A stretch of DNA of 64,000 nt, taken from UBA11889 sp002313255 (GTDB lineage Bacteria > Pseudomonadota > Gammaproteobacteria > Pseudomonadales > Azotimanducaceae). Below are positions 1 through 8,280 of this stretch, in pieces. Numbering within the stretch: position 1 is the stretch's first letter; every line of letters begins with the position of its first letter. Where the stretch lies: assembly GCA_913045265.1 (NCBI GenBank), contig CAJWQX010000007.1, positions 1 through 64,000 of the forward strand, written 5' to 3'. A program made the translations under genes and the position numbers. The notes under the pieces are model-generated. The model did not search any database and was not told the DNA's origin. It was given only the letters and a program-made list of their open reading frames with translations.

Positions 1-327
1 GGATGAGCCCATGCCATGCGGGGCTACGACAAATGTCTGGCCGTCAATGGTCGCTTTGGTAGGCTCGCCGTCCCAGTTGATGTAGGAGAGGGTTGGTTTC
101 GCATGGGGATGCCAGGTGCCTTCGTGTTGAGGTCGGTGCTCGAAGGCTTCATCACGGATCCAAGTGGTCCAGTTGCTCCCATTCCACGTGACAAATTCCA
201 TTTTATTTTGTGCCCAGGGTTCATTTAGTCCGGCTGCGCTCGGATGGGCGCTTGCGTCATACGCCAGTTTTGCTGCGACGATCGTGCAGAATGCGGCCGC
301 CAATATCCCCAATACGATCTTGCTCAT
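1..327 (-). CDS. Exported small protein of unknown function (3' end beyond window)
   Basis: An open frame runs from an ATG at 327 off the left edge, giving 109 codons without a stop. The start is preceded by AGGA at a normal ribosome-binding distance. Residues 1-27 form a signal peptide (short basic start, hydrophobic core ILAAAFCTIVAA, then small residues). The mature part is rich in Trp and polar residues (for example WNGSNWTTW) with no motif I recognise. It is divergent from the membrane-protein genes starting at 646. The family is not recognised; the call of an exported protein rests on the signal peptide alone. Confidence 0.6.
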   Translation of the reverse strand, partial: MSKIVLGILAAAFCTIVAAKLAYDASAHPSAAGLNEPWAQNKMEFVTWNGSNWTTWIRDEAFEHRPQHEGTWHPHAKPTLSYINWDGEPTKATIDGQTFVVAPHGMGSS

Positions 328-645
328 GGTTTGTCCTGGGCAGTGTTGTCGGTGCTACTTGCCATGTCTATCCACTCGGCGCATCGATCGTCCACGGGTC
401 AAACGATGTCTACGTGAGCAGAGGATCGTTCCCGCGAACATAAGCGACTAAAGACACAACTAAGCGATCAGGGCAAGGATCTCATTGTGTTGAATAAGAC
501 GCAAACACAGGAGTCGAGCTTAGTTGGGATCCTCAACTTGTAGGTACCATTGACTCCCAACCCTAGGGTACATTGGATACTTACTACCGGGGAGCGGTGG
601 GTGCGTCCCTGTACGTTTGCAGTCAACTAAGGTCGAGTTCCTACA
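328..645. other. Divergent intergenic region, no gene seen
   Basis: These 318 bases separate two divergent units and must carry both promoters. The short open frames inside it lack ribosome-binding sites and recognisable protein character. A TTGACT hexamer at 548-553 could be a -35 element for the rightward genes, but I see no good -10 at the right spacing. No tRNA-like or repeat structure was found. Confidence 0.5.
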
Positions 646-1209
646 ATGACGCTTCTGTCTTTTTGTCAATGGCTTGCAGAGACGGAGTGGAGTATTGCGC
701 TCCACGAGTCGTTTTACATGTATCCGTTGATTGAATCTACCCACGTTCTCGCTTTGTTCCTCTTTGCCGGCACGATTGTCATGGTGGACCTTCGGCTGTT
801 GGGATTTGCGTTTCGCGACGTCCCTGTTTCTGAAATCAATGCCCGCATTTTGCCGTGGACGGTGGCGGGGGCCTTTGTCATGGTTTTGACAGGCGTTCTT
901 CTTTTTTACGCCATTCCGGTTCGCACGTATCAGAGCCTTTGGTTTCGATTCAAGGTCGTATTTCTTTTGGTCGCTGCGTTTAACGTCTGGAGGTTCCATA
1001 GGCGCGTACAAAAAAGTCGAGTTTCCTGGGATTCGGACGAACGACCGCCTCGATCGGCAAGGGTGTCTGGCGCGGTTTCCCTGTCCATGTGGGCGGGCGT
1101 GATCGTGTTTGGGAGAATGATTGCTTACAACTGGTTTGATTGTGACCGACCTCAGTCCGATTTTGTGTACTGGTTATCGGGCTGCATTGTCGAGCTCGCG
1201 GACGCATGA
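646..1209 (+). CDS. DUF6644-like integral membrane protein
   Basis: This 187-residue protein has about five hydrophobic segments, around residues 30-55, 68-88, 100-115, 140-158 and the C-terminal end. Its N-terminal pattern (a short amphipathic helix, an ESFYMYPLIESTHVL stretch, then GTIVMVDLRLLG) is that of the DUF6644 family of small inner-membrane proteins, whose function is unknown. The next gene is a diverged paralogue with the same pattern and starts within this gene's last codons (ATGA overlap at 1206-1209), so the two are translationally coupled. The ribosome-binding site before 646 is weak. The family call is by remembered pattern. Confidence 0.75.
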   Translation: MTLLSFCQWLAETEWSIALHESFYMYPLIESTHVLALFLFAGTIVMVDLRLLGFAFRDVPVSEINARILPWTVAGAFVMVLTGVLLFYAIPVRTYQSLWFRFKVVFLLVAAFNVWRFHRRVQKSRVSWDSDERPPRSARVSGAVSLSMWAGVIVFGRMIAYNWFDCDRPQSDFVYWLSGCIVELADA

Positions 1210-1673
1210 GCTTGCTAGATTTTTTTGAGTCACTGGAGCAATCCGGTATTGGCTTACTGATTAGGGAGTCGCTCTGGCTGTTCCCAGCCGTCGAAGCGGT
1301 TCATCTGTTGGGACTTTCCGTGCTTGGCGGCTCCTTGTTGATGGTGGACTTACGATTGTTCGGGGTCGGAATCCGCAGCCGAACGCCAGAGCAGTTGGTG
1401 AGAACGGTAAGGCCGTGGTTGGTAGGCAGTATTTTGATTATGATCGCGACGGGCGTTCCGCTGTTTTTATCTGAAGCGGTGAAGTGCTACTACAGTTATT
1501 CGTTTTGGGTGAAGATGAGTGCGCTGGGTGCCGGTCTTCTGTATACGTTTTTGATTAAACATCCTGTCATTAGGAGTGGAGCGGGCGCGGGTGTCCAAGC
1601 GGTTATCGGCGTGTTGTCGCTCGCGATCTGGCTCACGGTTGCCGGGGCCGGTCGTTGGATTGGTTTTTCTTAA
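1206..1673 (+). CDS. DUF6644-like integral membrane protein, paralogue of the preceding gene
   Basis: This 155-residue protein repeats the layout of the preceding one: an N-terminal amphipathic helix, RESLWLFPAVEAVHLLG, then GGSLLMVDLRLFG, followed by three more hydrophobic segments. It lacks the basic loop of about 30 residues (RRVQKSRVSW region) seen in the upstream copy. The start ATG overlaps the upstream stop by 4 bases, and the DUF6265-like gene begins 9 bases downstream, so 646-2156 is probably one operon. The tandem arrangement suggests duplication and a possible heteromeric membrane complex. No catalytic motif is visible. Confidence 0.75.
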   Translation: MSLLDFFESLEQSGIGLLIRESLWLFPAVEAVHLLGLSVLGGSLLMVDLRLFGVGIRSRTPEQLVRTVRPWLVGSILIMIATGVPLFLSEAVKCYYSYSFWVKMSALGAGLLYTFLIKHPVIRSGAGAGVQAVIGVLSLAIWLTVAGAGRWIGFS

Positions 1674-1682
1674 AAGGGGGTA

Positions 1683-2156
1683 ATGAAGATGCGATTGGTT
1701 GCTGGAATAGGATTCCTTTTGTTTGCGTCGTGCGTTGCAGCGGGTGCCACAGTGCAAGATTTGCAGTGGATGTCCGGTACGTGGACCGGGACGCTGGGTG
1801 ACACGGGCAAATTACAAGAAAATTGGACCGTGCCTGAAGCCGGTTCCATTCAGTCGTTGGTTCGCATGACGGCAGGTGACGCAACGATCATGGTTGAACT
1901 TATTGTTGTTGAAGAAATTGACGAAGGTCTCCAACTGCATATCCAACAATGGGACAAGGGGTATGTGCCTCGCGCTGGGGGAGCCCAGCGAATGACCATG
2001 GAGTCCATAGGAGACCATTACGTCAAGTTTAAGGATGCGAGTGGAGGGGGAATTAAGACGCTTCAATACAGTAGGCCTGGGAACGCGCGCGCCTTTGTAA
2101 TCGATATTGTCACGGCGATGGGTCAGCCAATGAAAATCGAGCTTCAAGGCGATTAA
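1683..2156 (+). CDS. DUF6265-like exported protein
   Basis: This 157-residue protein has an N-terminal signal peptide (hydrophobic core GIGFLLFASCVAAG); FASC could be a poor lipobox. It then shows the motif LQWMSGTWTGTL followed by an ENWT segment, typical of the DUF6265 family, a small beta-barrel-like domain of unknown function. An AAGGGGG ribosome-binding site lies just upstream. The ATG at 1689 has better spacing to it than the ATG at 1683, so the protein may start at MRLVAG. It is the last gene of the operon with the two DUF6644-like membrane proteins, suggesting an envelope-related job. Confidence 0.75.
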   Translation: MKMRLVAGIGFLLFASCVAAGATVQDLQWMSGTWTGTLGDTGKLQENWTVPEAGSIQSLVRMTAGDATIMVELIVVEEIDEGLQLHIQQWDKGYVPRAGGAQRMTMESIGDHYVKFKDASGGGIKTLQYSRPGNARAFVIDIVTAMGQPMKIELQGD

Positions 2157-2495
2157 GCGCTGCGGTTGAGCCCGCTGGAGCGAAGCTGGTTTCCGATTGG
2201 GTGAATTTGCTTGGTGGAAGTGCGCGACTCTGGAGAAGTATTCATTTGTTGATGGGCTGATGACTTTGGCGATGACACGTCATCGCGGCTGTCCGGAAGA
2301 CGCCGGCTTGGTTGTATGAATAAGGGGTTTTGTTCCCCCGCAAGTGGGCGTAAAGTGCGCGCGTTTTAAGTCGTAGTTGTTTTTCCACGAAACACGCCCT
2401 GCCAGAGGTCAAGAAAATTCGCATGGTCGATCGTCTCGGGTCGCTTACCGGCATTTTATCGGCTCATTTTTTGATTGTGGGTGGGCCCATTTCTG
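2157..2495. other. Intergenic region upstream of the phosphatase gene
   Basis: This stretch of about 340 bases holds no convincing gene. It contains an 18-bp inverted repeat at 2269-2286, listed separately. A short open frame from about 2353 to 2506 in another frame runs into the phosphatase gene; it could be non-coding or the remnant of a lost N-terminal region. No terminator hairpin with a T run is visible after the upstream operon. Confidence 0.4.
2269..2286. promoter_or_regulatory. 18-bp near-perfect palindrome, candidate operator
   Basis: The sequence GCGATGACACGTCATCGC has two 8-bp arms (GCGATGAC and GTCATCGC) separated by two bases. The 2-base centre is too short for a stable terminator loop, and no T run follows. 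It is therefore more likely a binding site for a dimeric regulator than a terminator. It lies about 110 bp after the upstream operon and about 210 bp before the phosphatase gene. The regulator is unknown. Confidence 0.3.
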
Positions 2496-3794
2496 ATGGA
2501 GCGTGATCGCTATATGGCGCAAGCCATTCAAGATACGTTGCTGCCGTCGGAGCCACCCCAGCTTGAGCGTTACCACACTCGGAGCCTTTGTGTCCCGGGC
2601 GAAAAAGTAGGCGGTGACCTTTACGACGTCGTTCGGCTAAATGCGCGGCAAGTGATGTTTTACGTTGCGGACGCGGCTGGTCATGGGGTTAGCGCTGCAA
2701 TCCTAGCGTTACTGTTCAAACATCGCTTGAGATTGTTCGATCAAACTGGGGCAACGCTCCGTCCTGCGGCCATTCTTGGTCAGATGAACGAAGTCCTGGT
2801 GAATGAAATCTCGGCGCCCGGCGTCTTTGTGACCGCAATTTTCTGTCTTTTGGACATCGAAAACGGCGAATTGATTTTTGCGAGTGCGGGTCATCCGCCT
2901 CTCCTGGTTCATGAGGCGCACGGCCGTGTGAAGATGTTTGAACATACCGGGCCGGCATTGGGTTTGTACGGGAATGCCGTGTTCGCGGAGCGAGAAATTC
3001 TTGTTAAGGAGGCCGATCGAGTTCTTCTCTACACCGACGGCGTGTTCAATACGACGGAAAATAGGCCACTCAACCAAAGTCAACTTATTCAAGAACTTCA
3101 GACGGTCGACGATCGATCGTTTGTACTGGAGCGTATTCTCAATGAAGCTAGGGGTGATCAACCGTTGGCTGTCCAAGATGATCTGACGCTATTGTTACTT
3201 GAGGCCAGTCCGGGGATCAGTCGGTTTGACCAAAGAATGAACCTTGCAGACGAAGACATGCCGACGAATTTCTTTGATCCCAGTATCTCGCGCATCAGCC
3301 AAGCGGAAGCCCAAGGGTTGACCGTTTTGGTACTTGAAGGACGGATGACGTGGGAATATAGCCAACCCTTCTTCGATGCCGTGGATGTTTCCATCGAGCG
3401 TGGTTTTGGAGTCATCGTTGACCTGTCCAAATGCATTCACATGGATAGTGCGGTTCTTGGCACACTTCACGAACTCGTCGAGAGCGCACAAAAGAGTGCT
3501 ACTGGTTCGAAAGTTAAGATCCAGGACGCGTCAAATGCTCTCGTACGAACGTTCGCTGAATTAGGGATGGATAGCGTACTTCGAAGCATACAAATGCAGT
3601 CAATCGAAATTCCAAAGACACGGACTGCCGTTGAGGCTTCCGACGGCAATCTCCGTCGTCAACAGATGAGGCTTCTCAAAGCGCACGAGGTATTGGCAAG
3701 TCTCAATGACACAAATCGGGACCAATTCGCTTTGGTTGTAGACGATCTTCGTGAACATTTAACGTATTCAAGTGGGATGACGAGTCCCCGCTAA
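2496..3794 (+). CDS. SpoIIE-type serine phosphatase fused to a STAS domain
   Basis: The protein has 432 residues from the ATG at 2496. Residues 8-240 are a PPM/SpoIIE phosphatase domain with the metal-binding motifs GGDLYDVV (D41) and VADAAGHGVSAA (D59), and an acidic DDLTLLLLE end. Residues 255-355 are a STAS domain with DLSKCIHMDSAVLG; S318 sits where anti-sigma antagonists are phosphorylated. Proteins of this type act in partner-switching stress or surface signalling. The usual N-terminal receiver, PAS or HAMP sensor is absent. A stop at 2472-2474 bars extension beyond a TTG at 2475, and neither start has a strong ribosome-binding site. No partner kinase or antagonist gene is nearby. Confidence 0.85.
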   Translation: MERDRYMAQAIQDTLLPSEPPQLERYHTRSLCVPGEKVGGDLYDVVRLNARQVMFYVADAAGHGVSAAILALLFKHRLRLFDQTGATLRPAAILGQMNEVLVNEISAPGVFVTAIFCLLDIENGELIFASAGHPPLLVHEAHGRVKMFEHTGPALGLYGNAVFAEREILVKEADRVLLYTDGVFNTTENRPLNQSQLIQELQTVDDRSFVLERILNEARGDQPLAVQDDLTLLLLEASPGISRFDQRMNLADEDMPTNFFDPSISRISQAEAQGLTVLVLEGRMTWEYSQPFFDAVDVSIERGFGVIVDLSKCIHMDSAVLGTLHELVESAQKSATGSKVKIQDASNALVRTFAELGMDSVLRSIQMQSIEIPKTRTAVEASDGNLRRQQMRLLKAHEVLASLNDTNRDQFALVVDDLREHLTYSSGMTSPR

Positions 3795-3868
3795 CGTTTT
3801 CGATATCCGAGCAGTAACGTCGGTCGGTCACCAAACCGATGGTAGGCTGTGCACGGGGAGGAACGCGC

Positions 3869-5269
3869 ATGTCGACAGCTGACGCACCTATCGCTCGTGC
3901 CGCACTTGATGACCTGTTGGCGATTGCGGGACTCGATGCCGACGATATAGAGATCGAGGCTGGGGATCTCGCGCTCGATACGCGTATCCGCGCAACGGAG
4001 GCTGCCGTCGCCGCGCTCGGCGCGGGAGGCTATGTCGCATCGCGCTTCATCGGCGATACCGCGGTGCGGGTTGCCACACGCCACGTCGAGGCCTCGTTGC
4101 AAAGTTACGCGCACGTGAAGTTCGAAGATCCCGACCGTGCGCCAGGACCGCGTATGGCCGCCGCGCAAAGGGCGGCGATAGCGGGATTCCATCAAACAGG
4201 CGACGGCCGTTGGATGTACATCCACCCGGGCTTTGCCCACAACACCGAGTCGTTGCTTGAGCTATTTGGCCACCCCAGTAACGAGGACGAGTCGAGACGG
4301 GTTGTTGCCAGCTGGGAAGCGCCACAGTTGGAGCGTGAAATCATGCGCCGTGGTCTGTGTAGTGCCATGGTGCGCGATCCTGAAGAATGGGACACATCGC
4401 CCATGGGGCGGATCCTGAATGCGCGCCCGGTCGTGGAAATCATCCAAGTAGGCGATGCTGACCCGCGCCCTGCAGGGTCGGGCCCCCGACCATTGACCGA
4501 CTACAAGGTGCTGGACCTCACGCGGGTGCTCGCCGGACCGACGTGTGCTCGAACTTTAGCTTCCTACGGTGCGCGGGTTATTCGCATTAGCGCGCAAGAC
4601 TTGCCCCATGTACCGCTATTCGTCGCCGAGACGGGGCTCGGTAAAAGATCGGCCCACATCGATCTCAAATCGGACTCCGGTCGGTCGAAGATGCGTGAGC
4701 TCATCGGCGAGGCCGACGTTTTCTCGCAGGGATACCGCACCGGCGCGCTGGAACGCCAGGGTTTTGGCGTCGCCGACGTCGTGACGGCAAAGCCGGGCAT
4801 CGTTTACGTATCGATTAACTGCTACGGACACGAAGGCCCGTGGCGCAGTGTGCCCGGTTGGGAGCAACTGGCGCAGACCGTGACCGGCATGGCTTATCTG
4901 CATGGCAACTACCACAACGAAGGAAGACCCCAGCTGCAGCCCGCCGCCGTAACTGATTACACCACGGGCTATCTTGCCGCCTACGGCACGTTGGTGGCCT
5001 TGCTGCGTCAACGCGAGCAGGGTGGGAGCTACTGGGTGCGCGTCTCCCTGGCGCGCACCGGCGTGTGGATGCGCGGTCTGGGTTTACGCGAAGCAGCGAC
5101 TTGTCGACCTTTCGATGACGAGGAGATTACGAGTTACCGAGCCGTGGCTCAGACTGAATGGGGCGCCATGCACCATCTGCGACCCGCGGTTGAGCTCTCA
5201 AACATCGATGTGTTCTGGAAGCAGCCACCCGTATCGCTTGGCAGCCACGCACCCGCCTTCACTCGTTGA
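3869..5269 (+). CDS. Class III (CaiB/BaiF) CoA-transferase family protein, long form
   Basis: This 466-residue protein starts at the ATG at 3869, which has a strong GGGGAGGAA ribosome-binding site at 3855-3863; the frame extends 10 codons upstream without support. Residues 210-420 form the CaiB/BaiF domain (DYKVLDLTRVLAGPTCARTLASYGA). Residues 1-200 resemble the partial second domain found in long family members (GDGRWMYIHPGFAHN at 111-125). The family's catalytic Asp position is held by Glu332 (GWEQLAQTVTG). The gene is visibly richer in G+C than its neighbours and stands alone between unrelated genes, which suggests recent acquisition. The substrate is unknown; a racemase-like or non-transferring role is possible. 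Confidence 0.8.
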   Translation: MSTADAPIARAALDDLLAIAGLDADDIEIEAGDLALDTRIRATEAAVAALGAGGYVASRFIGDTAVRVATRHVEASLQSYAHVKFEDPDRAPGPRMAAAQRAAIAGFHQTGDGRWMYIHPGFAHNTESLLELFGHPSNEDESRRVVASWEAPQLEREIMRRGLCSAMVRDPEEWDTSPMGRILNARPVVEIIQVGDADPRPAGSGPRPLTDYKVLDLTRVLAGPTCARTLASYGARVIRISAQDLPHVPLFVAETGLGKRSAHIDLKSDSGRSKMRELIGEADVFSQGYRTGALERQGFGVADVVTAKPGIVYVSINCYGHEGPWRSVPGWEQLAQTVTGMAYLHGNYHNEGRPQLQPAAVTDYTTGYLAAYGTLVALLRQREQGGSYWVRVSLARTGVWMRGLGLREAATCRPFDDEEITSYRAVAQTEWGAMHHLRPAVELSNIDVFWKQPPVSLGSHAPAFTR

Positions 5270-5486
5270 GTAAGGGGATCTGTATAACTGTCGATGCCTC
5301 TTCGGCGCTCACCGAGCGCGTCAACCACTCATCCAAGTGCCAGATAGGGTCAAGCGTTTGCTCTTCGGCAGCGCTCATTGCTGGTATGGCCGTTTCAGCA
5401 TGACCGAGATGTGCACTACTCGTTTGGTGTCTTGCGACAGCGTGATAATCTCTAGACGGGAAGAAAAGGGAAGTGAATAGAGGACG

Positions 5487-8198
5487 ATGCCGAGACCGGA
5501 TGACAGCGGGAACCATCCGTACGTGTTCGCATTTGGTGCCCGGACAGATGGCGGTGTGGAGATGCACGAACTTCTCGGCGGAAAGGGCGCGAATCTTGCC
5601 GAAATGGCTAAGATTGGGCTGCCGGTTCCGCCTGGATTTACGCTTACTACGGAGGTCTGTAATTACTTCTACGATCATGCGGGGAGATTCCCGGATACGT
5701 TGCGTGACCAAGTGTCTACAGCGCTGGAAGAGCTGGAAGAGCAAATTGGTAAGCAGTTCGGTGATCCAAGTAACCCACTCCTAATTTCGGTTCGATCCGG
5801 GGCGCGAGAGTCCATGCCAGGGATGATGGACACCATCTTGAACCTTGGGCTCAACGACGAAACCGTCGAGGGTTTAGCGAAGGTGACTGGGAGTCGTTCC
5901 TTCGCCTTCGATTGTTATCGCCGATTCATCCATATGTACGGAGATGTAGTTCTCGGTGTCAAAGCTGGTGGAGAATCCGAAGAAGACCCCTTTGATTTAA
6001 TTTATCGATCCGAGGTCGCTCAAAGCGGCGACATCGATTTTCGTCGGCTCACTGAACGCTACAAGAAACTCATATTCGAACGTACTCGCGCACCGTTTCC
6101 GCAGAATGCTGTAGATCAACTCTGGGGAGCCATCAGCGCTGTTTTCGGCTCATGGCGAAATGATCGGGCGATTTTATATCGACAACGTTACGGAATACCT
6201 GCGTCGTGGGGCACGGCTGTCAACGTCCAGGGCATGGTGTTCGGAAACTTACGAGAGAACAGCGCAACTGGAGTAGCGTTTACCCGCGACCCAGCAACGG
6301 GCGAAAACGTGCTTTACGGAGAGTATCTACTCGACGCACAGGGAGAAGATGTGGTGGCCGGGGTACGCACACCCAAGAATATCGCGGAGATGGTTACCGA
6401 GATGCCCGAGAGTTTCGAAGAATTGTTGCGGACTAGGGACAAGCTCGAACAACATTTTTGCGATATGCAGGATTTTGAATTCACGATTGAAAGTGGCAAG
6501 TTGTACCTGTTGCAAACACGAAACGGAAAACGCACCGGCCAAGCGGCCGTCCGCATTGCGGTGGAAATGCATCAAGACGGCCTGATGGATGACCGCACCG
6601 CGATATTAAAGGTACCCGCAGAATCGATTGATTCCTTGCTGGTACCGATTTTCGATCCGCAGTCTCTGAGGGCTAACGAAGCCGTTGCTCACGGGCTTCC
6701 GGCTGGCCCGGGCGCGGCGTCGGGGAAAATTGTGTTCTCTTCCGATTCGGCGTGTCGTGCGGCCGACCGTGGCGAAAAAGTCGTGCTGTGTCGTACCGAA
6801 ACGTCTCCAGACGATCTCAAAGGCATGCTTGCTTCTGAGGGTATTCTCACAGCTAGAGGGGGCGTGTCCTCCCACGCAGCACTTGTTGCTCGTCAGTTGG
6901 GTAAGGTATGTATCTGCGGCGCTTCGGATGTAACGATGAATTATGAAGAGCGCACGCTCGTCATCGGATCGAGTCGTGGAAAACAAGTCGTTATGCGAGA
7001 AGGTGATGACATCTCGTTGGATGGATCCACTGGAGCGATTTATGAGGGATCCATTAAAACTACCGATTCTGATGTCCACCAAGTACTGACGGGACGTCTT
7101 GAGACCAATGCGAGCCAGAATTTCCATTTGTTTGAAACGTTGATGGAGTGGGCCGATCAGCATCGCACTCTGAAGATCCGTACCAATGCGGACACTCCGG
7201 ATATGGCGGAACAAGCGATGACACTAGGAGCCGAGGGAATCGGACTATGCCGCACCGAGCATATGTTTTTTGCCGAAGATCGTATCGATCACATGCGTAA
7301 GATGATTCTTGCCGCTAACGAGGAACAGCGACGAGAAGCGCTCGCCGAGTTGCTTCCTTTCCAACGCAGAGATTTTTGTGGCTTATTCAGAGCAATGGCG
7401 GGCTGGCCAGTGACGATCCGATTGCTCGATCCACCTTTGAATGAATTTCTGCCTCAAGACGAGGACGTTCAGCGTGCATTGGCGGAACGGCTGGACATGG
7501 ACGCTGGTTTCGTCGTCGATCGCATCGAAGCACTCCACGAACAGAATCCTATGCTTGGCTGCCGTGGCTGTCGGTTGGGCATTCTATATCCTGAAATCAC
7601 TGAAATGCAGACCACTGCAATCTTTGAAGCCGTCGCAGAGCTCAGTAAAGACGACGATGCGTTGATAATACGGCCCGAAATTATGGTGCCGTTAGTCGGA
7701 TTTCGGTCTGAGCTCGCGGATCAAGTTGCCATCGTCCGGCGCGTGGCAGACGAGGTTATGCGGTCGAGAGGTGTAAAGATAGAGTACGAGGTTGGCACCA
7801 TGATTGAAGTTCCAAGAGCTGCGATCACGGCGGATGAAATTGCCTTGGAGGCTGAATTCTTTAGTTTTGGGACCAATGACCTGACTCAGATGGCGCTTGG
7901 ATTGAGCCGGGACGATATGGGTTCTTTCTTCGACTGTTATACCAATAAAGAGATTTATCGTGGTAATCCATTTTCCACCATCGATGAAGTGGGTGTAGGT
8001 CGACTTATGGAAGAGGCCGTGCGACGGGGCCGAGCCACGCGTGCGGACATAAAGCTTGGTATATGTGGCGAGCACGGCGGTGACCCCGCATCGATCGCAT
8101 TTTGTCACCGTGTCGGACTGGACTATGTCAGCTGCTCACCCTTTCGGGTGCCTGTGGCGAGATTGGCCGCGGCACAAGCGGCGTTGCGCGACTCCTAG
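5487..8198 (+). CDS. ppdK: Pyruvate, phosphate dikinase
   Basis: This 903-residue protein interconverts pyruvate, ATP and phosphate with PEP, AMP and diphosphate in the cytoplasm. The N-terminal nucleotide-binding domain starts with LLGGKGANLAEM and continues with SVRSGARESMPGMMDT. The swivelling phosphohistidine domain has GGVSSHAALVARQLGK (H463 is the phosphorylated residue; Ser replaces the usual Thr just before Ser-His). The C-terminal PEP/pyruvate barrel has FSFGTNDLTQM and the catalytic C860 in CGEHGGDP. Length matches the family. An AGAGGA ribosome-binding site precedes the ATG. No PPDK regulatory kinase/phosphatase gene is visible nearby. Confidence 0.97.
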   Translation: MPRPDDSGNHPYVFAFGARTDGGVEMHELLGGKGANLAEMAKIGLPVPPGFTLTTEVCNYFYDHAGRFPDTLRDQVSTALEELEEQIGKQFGDPSNPLLISVRSGARESMPGMMDTILNLGLNDETVEGLAKVTGSRSFAFDCYRRFIHMYGDVVLGVKAGGESEEDPFDLIYRSEVAQSGDIDFRRLTERYKKLIFERTRAPFPQNAVDQLWGAISAVFGSWRNDRAILYRQRYGIPASWGTAVNVQGMVFGNLRENSATGVAFTRDPATGENVLYGEYLLDAQGEDVVAGVRTPKNIAEMVTEMPESFEELLRTRDKLEQHFCDMQDFEFTIESGKLYLLQTRNGKRTGQAAVRIAVEMHQDGLMDDRTAILKVPAESIDSLLVPIFDPQSLRANEAVAHGLPAGPGAASGKIVFSSDSACRAADRGEKVVLCRTETSPDDLKGMLASEGILTARGGVSSHAALVARQLGKVCICGASDVTMNYEERTLVIGSSRGKQVVMREGDDISLDGSTGAIYEGSIKTTDSDVHQVLTGRLETNASQNFHLFETLMEWADQHRTLKIRTNADTPDMAEQAMTLGAEGIGLCRTEHMFFAEDRIDHMRKMILAANEEQRREALAELLPFQRRDFCGLFRAMAGWPVTIRLLDPPLNEFLPQDEDVQRALAERLDMDAGFVVDRIEALHEQNPMLGCRGCRLGILYPEITEMQTTAIFEAVAELSKDDDALIIRPEIMVPLVGFRSELADQVAIVRRVADEVMRSRGVKIEYEVGTMIEVPRAAITADEIALEAEFFSFGTNDLTQMALGLSRDDMGSFFDCYTNKEIYRGNPFSTIDEVGVGRLMEEAVRRGRATRADIKLGICGEHGGDPASIAFCHRVGLDYVSCSPFRVPVARLAAAQAALRDS

Positions 8199-8280
8199 AC
8201 AAGGCTTGCAGCTCGGACATCGCTGCCTTAGTGTGCGTTCCCCGGTTAAAGAACGGGTCTGACAAGAGGACGCATAGTGC

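Noticed and set aside
520..1011. 163-codon minus-strand frame
   Set aside because: It is antisense to the DUF6644-like gene and very rich in Arg, Lys, Asn and Pro, as expected for a shadow frame of a membrane-protein gene.
2472..2474. Stop codon before the phosphatase gene considered as a second selenocysteine codon
   Set aside because: The frame upstream of this TGA shows no protein pattern that continues the phosphatase, there is no U-x2-C type motif and no hairpin suited to a SECIS directly after it.
6606..7214. 202-codon minus-strand frame
   Set aside because: Lies fully antisense within ppdK, whose motifs are intact on the other strand; no start context or family pattern.
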